A DNA stretch of 10,019 nucleotides from Paraktedonobacter sp964250225 (lineage in GTDB: Bacteria > Chloroflexota > Ktedonobacteria > Ktedonobacterales > Ktedonobacteraceae), in the NCBI GenBank assembly GCA_964250225.1, contig CAXUEY010000204.1, positions 1 to 10,019 on the forward strand, written 5' to 3'. A model generated the notes under the pieces. It was given only the letters and a program-made list of their open reading frames with translations. It had not been told where the DNA came from and made no database searches. This document shows positions 6,123 through 10,019 of this stretch, one piece after another (positions within the stretch are counted from its first letter, which is position 1; each line of letters begins with the position of its first letter). A program made the translations under genes and the position numbers.

Positions 6123-7178
6123 ACCTTCGATCCACAAAAAATTGAACACACGATTATCGATCCGTTGCGCGCCTTTCAGCGCAAAGTCGGCCCGCTCAAT
6201 CAAATCCACAACGATTGTATGCAGGCCTTCACCACCACCATCATGGGATTATTAACCGGTTCAGATGGTGCAACCGCCATGCAAGGGCCAGGAGCCAACG
6301 CACTGGCTGAGATGGTAGGGCATTTTCTTGACGTCGAGCGCCAACTCGCCGGAACCGATCCTTTTAGCCTGGAGGGGCGCTTGCAGGACGCATCAGTCAT
6401 TTGCGAAAGGCGCGCCAATCATTTGCAGGATCTGCTCGACAGCATGAAGCTTAAACAAGCTTCCGCTTCCACCAACACCACGATGTTTGCGGATATCTCC
6501 ATCGGACATGCCAATCCTTTCGTCGGAGGGGGAGATGATCAGCAAGATGAAGGAAATCCAGATGATAGCACCCCTGCTCCCGCAGAACTCTGGACCTTTA
6601 ACTCAGAGATGCAGGGGCCAATCAACGAACCATTAACCGATCCGCCTGATATCAACGCGGGGGCGACAAATGCGTCTCAGGGCGGGAATGCTGGCTTCTT
6701 GCAACAATTGGGGATTGATGACCAGGGTATTGAGAATCCGTTGGTGGATGACCCGGAGATACAGAGCACGGGACGGGCAGAAGTCCAACAGATTCGCGAC
6801 GACAATAACCTGAATAGTAACCGGCAGATGGGCAGAAACATCGCTGTGGCCGATTACGAGATCAATGGAAATACCGGAGAAATGAAGGGCATTAGTGGAC
6901 CAGAGAAAGAGGGTTTTGTGAATGCGCCTGCTCCAGGCGAGAATCATCTTACTCCTACCGATTCGGGGAAAGGCTATATAGCAGCTACAGATTCAGAATA
7001 CAAAATTTTGGAAAACATCGCTGATGAATATTGGAGTGATGATCCCAATGCACGAGCACGCGTGACTGGCGAGATTCGCCTGTACACTGAGCGTAAACCT
7101 TGTCCTTCCTGTATAAAAGTGATACAACAGTTTGAAAAGTTATTTCCCAATATTCACATCATTGTGGGTTGGGGATAA
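6120..7178 (+). CDS. Polymorphic toxin with C-terminal deaminase-like domain
   Basis: This is a 352-aa protein from GTG 6120. Residues about 1-115 form a helical export-type domain without a signal peptide, including a GPGANALAEMVGHFLDVERQ segment. Residues about 116-235 are a low-complexity Asp/Pro/Asn/Gln-rich linker. The C-terminal domain (about 236-352) starts RNIAVADYEINGNTGEMKG and ends GEIRLYTERKPCPSC followed by a VIQQFEKLFPNI segment. This fits the bacterial toxin-deaminase group related to BURPS668_1122 and XOO_2897: PCPSC at 327-331 supplies two zinc cysteines, and DSE at 291-293 holds the expected catalytic glutamate. An aspartate stands where many deaminases have His or Cys. The probable activity is cytosine or adenine deamination of nucleic acid in a competitor. 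I chose GTG 6120 because AAGGAGG lies 5 nt upstream; ATG 6087 has none. The SUKH gene begins 18 bp downstream. Confidence 0.82.
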   Translation: MTFDPQKIEHTIIDPLRAFQRKVGPLNQIHNDCMQAFTTTIMGLLTGSDGATAMQGPGANALAEMVGHFLDVERQLAGTDPFSLEGRLQDASVICERRANHLQDLLDSMKLKQASASTNTTMFADISIGHANPFVGGGDDQQDEGNPDDSTPAPAELWTFNSEMQGPINEPLTDPPDINAGATNASQGGNAGFLQQLGIDDQGIENPLVDDPEIQSTGRAEVQQIRDDNNLNSNRQMGRNIAVADYEINGNTGEMKGISGPEKEGFVNAPAPGENHLTPTDSGKGYIAATDSEYKILENIADEYWSDDPNARARVTGEIRLYTERKPCPSCIKVIQQFEKLFPNIHIIVGWG

Positions 7179-7196
7179 TAAGAAAAGGAGAGCAGC

Positions 7197-7673
7197 ATGT
7201 ACATCGAACATGTCCTGAACGAGATGAAGAGGCTGGGCATACCCAACCCCCGCAAATTTGTTCCCTGCACAGAGGAAGAGGTTGCTCATCTAGAGGAAGC
7301 AACTCATCTTTCTCTCCCACAAACCTATCGAGAATTTCTGCGGACGATGGGCAAGGATGCCGATCTCTTCTTGATGGGTTCCGACTTTATGTATCCACAA
7401 TTGCTGAATCTACAGGAAGTGGCCAGAGAGATCCTTATTGAAGATGCATTTCCCCAATCACTCCCAGAGGATGCCTTTGTCTTTTTCATGCATCAGGGTT
7501 ATCAATTTGGATTCTTCCGCACCTCGGAAGGAGATGATCCCCCCGTGTATTGGTATGTTGAACAAAAAGAACACGAAGCCTTCCGTTGCCCTTACCCGCA
7601 GTTTACAGAGTTCCTGCTCGATATGCTGAGGATCGAGGCTGATATCTTTCGGCAGTTACGCAAACCATCGTAA
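7197..7673 (+). CDS. SUKH (SMI1/KNR4-family) immunity protein
   Basis: This 158-aa protein probably binds and neutralises the deaminase-like toxin encoded just upstream. The SUKH pattern is visible: CTEEEVAHLEEATHLSLPQT followed by YREFLRTMG (24-52), a central strand-helix region with MYPQLLNLQEVAREI (65-79), FVFFMHQGYQFGFFRTS (94-110), PPVYWYVE (115-122) and a C-terminal YPQFTEFLLDML helix (133-144). There is no signal peptide, so it acts in the cytoplasm, as immunity proteins do. AAAAGGAG (7183-7190) lies 6 nt before the ATG, and the gap from the toxin stop is 18 bp, so the two are co-transcribed. A damaged copy of its first 16 codons lies about 100 bp downstream. The fold assignment is good. 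The specific pairing with this toxin is inferred from gene order, which is very consistent in such systems. Confidence 0.88.
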   Translation: MYIEHVLNEMKRLGIPNPRKFVPCTEEEVAHLEEATHLSLPQTYREFLRTMGKDADLFLMGSDFMYPQLLNLQEVAREILIEDAFPQSLPEDAFVFFMHQGYQFGFFRTSEGDDPPVYWYVEQKEHEAFRCPYPQFTEFLLDMLRIEADIFRQLRKPS

Positions 7674-7690
7674 ATGAGAAGCTCTACGCT

Positions 7691-7733
7691 CTGGAGATAG
7701 CCTGGGTGATATCAGCTTTGAGAAGATCTCCAG
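7691..7733 (+). repeat. 8-bp inverted repeat after the immunity gene
   Basis: CTGGAGAT (7691-7698) and ATCTCCAG (7726-7733) are perfect inverted repeats 27 nt apart, starting 17 nt after the immunity stop. No T-run follows. They lie exactly between the intact immunity gene and the damaged copy, so they could be an RNA hairpin or a scar of recombination. Confidence 0.45.
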
Positions 7734-7756
7734 GAATAGTCTGAGTAATATGCTCA

Positions 7757-7858
7757 AAGGAGAGCAGAGCAGCATATACATCGAACGTATTCTGGATGAG
7801 ATGAAGATGCTGGGTATACCTGATCAAGCGGCTGGTGAAAGATCAGCCGCTTTTTCTT
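7757..7858 (+). pseudogene. Decayed second immunity gene start
   Basis: The stretch 7757-7820 repeats the ribosome site and first 16 codons of the SUKH gene at 7186-7243. AAAGGAGAGCAGAGCAGC (5 extra bases) replaces AAAGGAGAGCAGC. ATATACATCGAAC replaces ATGTACATCGAAC, so the start codon is now ATA at 7774-7776. Over 47 coding bases I count 8 differences (about 83% identity). The protein IYIERILDEMKMLGIP corresponds to MYIEHVLNEMKRLGIP. Homology ends at 7820 and the sequence runs straight into a terminator hairpin. An in-frame ATG at 7750 keeps an open frame of 64 codons, but what follows has no SUKH features. This is a remnant of an immunity-gene duplication, either internally deleted or recombined. 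Confidence 0.75.
7826..7858 (+). terminator. Intrinsic terminator of the toxin cassette
   Basis: AAGCGGCTG (7826-7834) pairs perfectly with CAGCCGCTT (7844-7852) around a 9-nt loop, followed by a T-rich tail (7851-7858, TTTTTCTT). The 9-bp GC-rich stem makes this a convincing terminator on the plus strand. It ends the toxin-immunity transcript before the phosphate carrier. Confidence 0.85.
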
Positions 7859-7918
7859 GGGCATCTGTCCATCACGGATCGGCTTCTCAGGAGATTCTCA
7901 GCCGTAGATTGGAGAAAT

Positions 7919-7951
7919 TTAACCCCGTCTTAACATTCCCATAACACTGGA
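7919..7951 (+). promoter_or_regulatory. Predicted Pho box upstream of the PHS carrier
   Basis: Three tandem units at exact 11 bp spacing are seen: TTAACCCCGTC (7919), TTAACATTCCC (7930) and ATAACACTGGA (7941). Their core, their period and their orientation relative to the gene match the units upstream of pstS. They stand directly before a TATACT -10, in the place of a -35, as expected for an activator-dependent Pho promoter. Confidence 0.72.
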
Positions 7952-7955
7952 GAGC

Positions 7956-7961
7956 TATACT
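7956..7961 (+). promoter_or_regulatory. -10 element of the PHS carrier promoter
   Basis: TATACT matches the sigma70 -10 at 5 of 6 bases and begins 15 bp after the start of the last TTAAC-type unit. No proper -35 is present at 17 bp, which fits dependence on an activator. A start of transcription near 7968 would leave a leader of about 54 nt before ATG 8022. Confidence 0.6.
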
Positions 7962-8021
7962 CAGGGTGAAGAGCTTACAGATGATGAAAACATGTCCTTT
8001 TAGCAAGGAGTTACGTTCCTC

Positions 8022-9500
8022 ATGATAGTAGAGGGCAATAAACCAGGGTACGCTGGTGTACCGGGGTCTTCAACCCAATCCGTTAAAGATATATTGGCAC
8101 AACTCGATAATAGTAGCCTCTCGCGTTTCCACTTGAAAGCGATGATTACCTCTGGCATGGGCTTCTTCACCGACGCCTATGACCTCTTTATCATCGGCGT
8201 GGTCAATACGCTGCTGATCCCCCTCTGGCATCTCAACACCCTGCAGATCGCGCTACTTACCAGCGTTTCACTGCTGGCGGCAGCCTTCGGCTCGCTGATC
8301 TTTGGGCGCCTGGCCGACCACATTGGCCGTCACAAAATCTATGGCTTGACGCTGGTGGTGCTGGCGATTGGCGCCATTCTCTCAGCTCTCTCTCCTAATA
8401 TCTTCTGGTTGCTTGGCTTCCGCCTGATTATGGGTCTGGGCATCGGCGGCGACTATCCGCTGAGCGCGACCTTGATGAGCGAGTACGCGAACCGCAAAGA
8501 TCGCGGCAAACTGATTACCATGGTCTTCTCCATGCAGGGTCTGGGCCTGATCCTCGGTCCGCTGGTCGCGGTGGTGCTGCTAAGTTCGGGCATCTCCAAC
8601 GACCTGACCTGGCGTCTGATGCTGGGCTTTGGGGCCATCCCCGCGCTGGCCACCTTCTACATGCGCCGCAAAATCGCCGAAACCCCGCGTTTCGCGCTGA
8701 TGATGAGCGGCGACCTTGAGGCGGCTACGCATACCGCCAATGAAGTGACTGGTGACACTGGCAAACGACGCAGCGTCACCCAGAAAAAGAGCAAACCGGC
8801 AAGGCGCGTGGCGAAGAAGTCTAATTTCTCCCTGCTCCTGTCGCGCCGCTATCTCGGCTGGATTATCGGTACCGCTGGCGCCTGGTTTCTGCTAGACATC
8901 GCCTACTACGGCACCACAACCTCGAATCCGCTGATCCTCAAAGCGCTGGACCCGCATGCCAATCAGGTGACAAACATGTTCCAACTGCTGCTGGTCTTCC
9001 TGATCGCAGCTCTGCCTGGCTATATTGTCGCGGCCCTGACCATTGATAAACTGGGCCGCAAAACCATTCAGTGCCTCGGCTTCGCGGTGATGGCTTTAAG
9101 CTATGGCGCGCTGGCCCTGATACCGGGTCTGACCCATCTACTCATCCCGTTCCTAACCATCTTCGCGCTGGGCTACTTCTTCACCGAATTTGGCCCCAAT
9201 GTCACAACTTTTGTCTACCCGGCTGAAATCTTCCCCGTGCAGGTGCGCAGCACCGCCCACGGTATTGCGGCAAGCCTGGGCAAGACCGGCGCGTTTATCG
9301 GCGCCTTCCTCTTCCCCTACCTGCTGAACAGCCAGTGGCATCTGCCAGGCGCGATGGCCTTCGCCGCCGTCGTCTCGGTCCTGGGCCTGGTGCTGACCAT
9401 TCTTACGCTGCCTGAACCAAACGGGCGCTCGCTGGAAGAAATCTCCGGCGACCTCTCGCTCATGAACGCGGAAGAAGAACGCGAGTTGAGCCGAGCCTGA
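8022..9500 (+). CDS. MFS phosphate:H+ symporter (PHS/Pho84-like)
   Basis: This is a 492-aa twelve-helix inner-membrane carrier of the phosphate:H+ symporter family (TC 2.A.1.9). The MFS loop motif GRLADHIGRHK is at 95-105 and the PHS signature GIGGDYPLSATLMSE at 140-154. Residues equivalent to the phosphate site of the fungal structure PiPT all appear kept: Y145, Q172, W288, D292, Y296 and N393, with the same Y-to-Q (27) and W-D-Y (4, 4) spacing as there. D51 and D144 are candidate proton carriers. A basic cytoplasmic loop (about 225-268, rich in Lys/Arg) joins the two halves, and the end PEPNGRSLEEI is typical of the superfamily. AAGGAG lies 11 nt before the ATG, rather far but the only option. 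The upstream TTAAC array suggests induction by phosphate starvation. The phosphate substrate is strongly suggested but not proven. Confidence 0.92.
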   Translation: MIVEGNKPGYAGVPGSSTQSVKDILAQLDNSSLSRFHLKAMITSGMGFFTDAYDLFIIGVVNTLLIPLWHLNTLQIALLTSVSLLAAAFGSLIFGRLADHIGRHKIYGLTLVVLAIGAILSALSPNIFWLLGFRLIMGLGIGGDYPLSATLMSEYANRKDRGKLITMVFSMQGLGLILGPLVAVVLLSSGISNDLTWRLMLGFGAIPALATFYMRRKIAETPRFALMMSGDLEAATHTANEVTGDTGKRRSVTQKKSKPARRVAKKSNFSLLLSRRYLGWIIGTAGAWFLLDIAYYGTTTSNPLILKALDPHANQVTNMFQLLLVFLIAALPGYIVAALTIDKLGRKTIQCLGFAVMALSYGALALIPGLTHLLIPFLTIFALGYFFTEFGPNVTTFVYPAEIFPVQVRSTAHGIAASLGKTGAFIGAFLFPYLLNSQWHLPGAMAFAAVVSVLGLVLTILTLPEPNGRSLEEISGDLSLMNAEEERELSRA

Positions 9501-9705
9501 TCCCAGTTTTTTCAGGAGAGGGGCGCGTATGACAGGCAAAAGCCCCCCACCGCAGTATCAAATTTNNNNNNNNNNCCTTAGCCCTGTTTTTCCTGCGGCG
9601 GGGGGGTTAGCCCACACATCCGCCCCCCTCTCCTGTATCTATGTTTCACGCGCGGCCAGACCTGGTGAAATATTCCACACGATGACGATTTTTGCTGAAA
9701 GGGGG
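9501..9705. other. Intergenic region containing an assembly gap
   Basis: No supportable gene lies between the PHS carrier and the tRNA promoter. The stretch contains the N run, flanked by near-complementary arms (9542-9554 and 9594-9606). There is no clean terminator for the carrier. An ATG at 9529 preceded by AGGAGA opens a frame that runs through the gap, but only 12 codons are readable before the N run and they look non-coding. Confidence 0.5.
9566..9575. other. Assembly gap (10 N)
   Basis: Ten undetermined bases mark a scaffold join. The true length is unknown, so the link between the PHS carrier and the tRNA gene rests on the assembler and not on continuous sequence. Confidence 0.98.
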
Positions 9706-9734
9706 TTGACACGCTGCGGCGGGTACGGTATTAT
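9706..9734 (+). promoter_or_regulatory. Near-consensus promoter of tRNA-Gln
   Basis: A perfect -35 TTGACA (9706-9711) and a -10 TATTAT (9729-9734, 5 of 6) are separated by 17 bp. Transcription would begin near 9741, about 15 nt before the mature tRNA. This strength is usual for stable RNA genes. Confidence 0.88.
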
Positions 9735-9755
9735 ACGTCTTGCGAAGAGCAACAT

Positions 9756-9826
9756 TGGAGTGTCGTTCAATGGTAGGACTGCCGACTCTGGATCGGCCGA
9801 TTGGGGTTCGAATCCCTGCACTCCAG
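9756..9826 (+). tRNA. tRNA-Gln (anticodon CUG)
   Basis: The cloverleaf folds cleanly over 71 nt. The acceptor TGGAGTG (9756-9762) pairs with CACTCCA (9819-9825), with discriminator G9826. The D stem GTTC/GGAC (9765-9768, 9776-9779) encloses AATGGTA. The anticodon stem GCCGA/TCGGC (9781-9785, 9793-9797) has loop CTCTGGA, with anticodon CTG at 9788-9790 reading CAG codons. The T arm has loop TTCGAAT (9807-9813) and a stem that ends in two G-U pairs. CCA is not encoded. The U1-A72 first pair and the G discriminator agree with bacterial tRNA-Gln identity. It has its own promoter and terminator, so it is a single-gene unit. Confidence 0.96.
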
Positions 9827-9829
9827 TTT

Positions 9830-9865
9830 GAGAGAGGTAGATCAGTGGATCACCTCTCTCTTTTT
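9830..9865 (+). terminator. Intrinsic terminator of tRNA-Gln
   Basis: GAGAGAGGT (9830-9838) pairs perfectly with ACCTCTCTC (9852-9860), and GATC pairs with GATC inside it around AGTG. TTTTT (9861-9865) follows. It begins 4 nt after the tRNA. Confidence 0.92.
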
Positions 9866-9871
9866 GTCTAA

Positions 9872-9887
9872 CTGCACCGTGGTGCAG
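9872..9887. repeat. Inverted repeat after tRNA terminator
   Basis: CTGCACC and GGTGCAG form perfect 7-bp arms around GT, a compact dyad 7 bp after the terminator's T-run. It could be an operator for an unseen gene to the right. The rest of the window to 10019 holds no gene, promoter or terminator I can support. Confidence 0.45.
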
Positions 9888-10019
9888 AAAGAGGACGTTC
9901 GTGCCCCAAAAGAGAGATCTCCCAAAGGATGCCACCAGTTTTCGCAACTGTGCGTCTCACATGCGCTACAAACATCCCTGGAGCCCCCATGCCCACACTC
10001 TTGCCATAGCGTTTCTGCC

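Noticed and set aside
7750..7944. 64-codon frame as a genuine gene
   Set aside because: Only its first part matches the immunity protein. The original start codon is ATA, a terminator lies inside the frame, and its end falls within the predicted Pho box.
9529..9831. Open frame starting at 9529 and running through the N run and the tRNA
   Set aside because: It depends on unknown bases, covers the tRNA promoter and the tRNA itself, and its readable start is part of the GC-rich inverted arm.
9842..10018. Cys-containing minus-strand open frame at the right edge
   Set aside because: It overlaps the tRNA terminator and the dyad, shows no start with a ribosome site in the window, and is short enough to be chance.

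Overview
The window reads as a piece of a bacterial chromosome from a moderately GC-rich, probably filamentous soil-type organism. My best guess is Chloroflexota, class Ktedonobacteria. This rests on overall protein flavour, a WXG100-like plus polymorphic-toxin pair, and a stand-alone transposase-C-terminal-like domain. It is inference, not proof.

Left half (about 1-5340, minus strand): a high-affinity phosphate uptake operon transcribed right to left. The order is pstS (lipoprotein phosphate binder), pstC and pstA (permeases), a 72-codon gene with an integrase/transposase C-terminal-like domain, pstB (ATPase), and an OmpR/PhoB-type response regulator. A ribosome-binding-site-like sequence at the extreme left edge suggests that another gene, plausibly the partner histidine kinase, starts just outside the window. 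pstC and pstA overlap by 3 bases. A strong hairpin sits between pstS and pstC, and a weaker one lies between the small gene and pstB. Upstream of pstS are five TTAAC-like units at 10-11 bp spacing, which I read as a Pho box.

Middle (about 5340-7860, plus strand): an accessory cassette. A sigma70-like promoter and a structured leader precede a 114-aa WXG100-like helical protein. Next is a 352-aa polymorphic toxin with an N-terminal helical export-type domain, an acidic linker and a C-terminal nucleic-acid-deaminase-like domain. It is followed by a 158-aa SUKH (SMI1/KNR4-type) immunity protein. Downstream lies a decayed second copy of the immunity gene's first 16 codons, its start codon changed to ATA, ending in an intrinsic terminator.

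Right (about 7900-9500, plus strand): a major facilitator transporter of the phosphate:H+ symporter (PHS, Pho84-like) family, preceded by three TTAAC-like units at exact 11 bp spacing and a TATACT -10. The toxin cassette therefore lies between two phosphate-uptake loci that share the same predicted operator. A 10-base run of N at 9566-9575 marks an assembly gap, and the sequences on its two sides are inverted repeats of each other. Beyond it is a tRNA-Gln(CUG) gene with a near-consensus promoter and a clear terminator. The last 130 bases show no gene I can support.

How the parts work together: under phosphate limitation the response regulator probably binds the TTAAC arrays and raises both the ATP-driven Pst system and the proton-coupled PHS carrier. 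The toxin-immunity cassette looks like an independent insertion.
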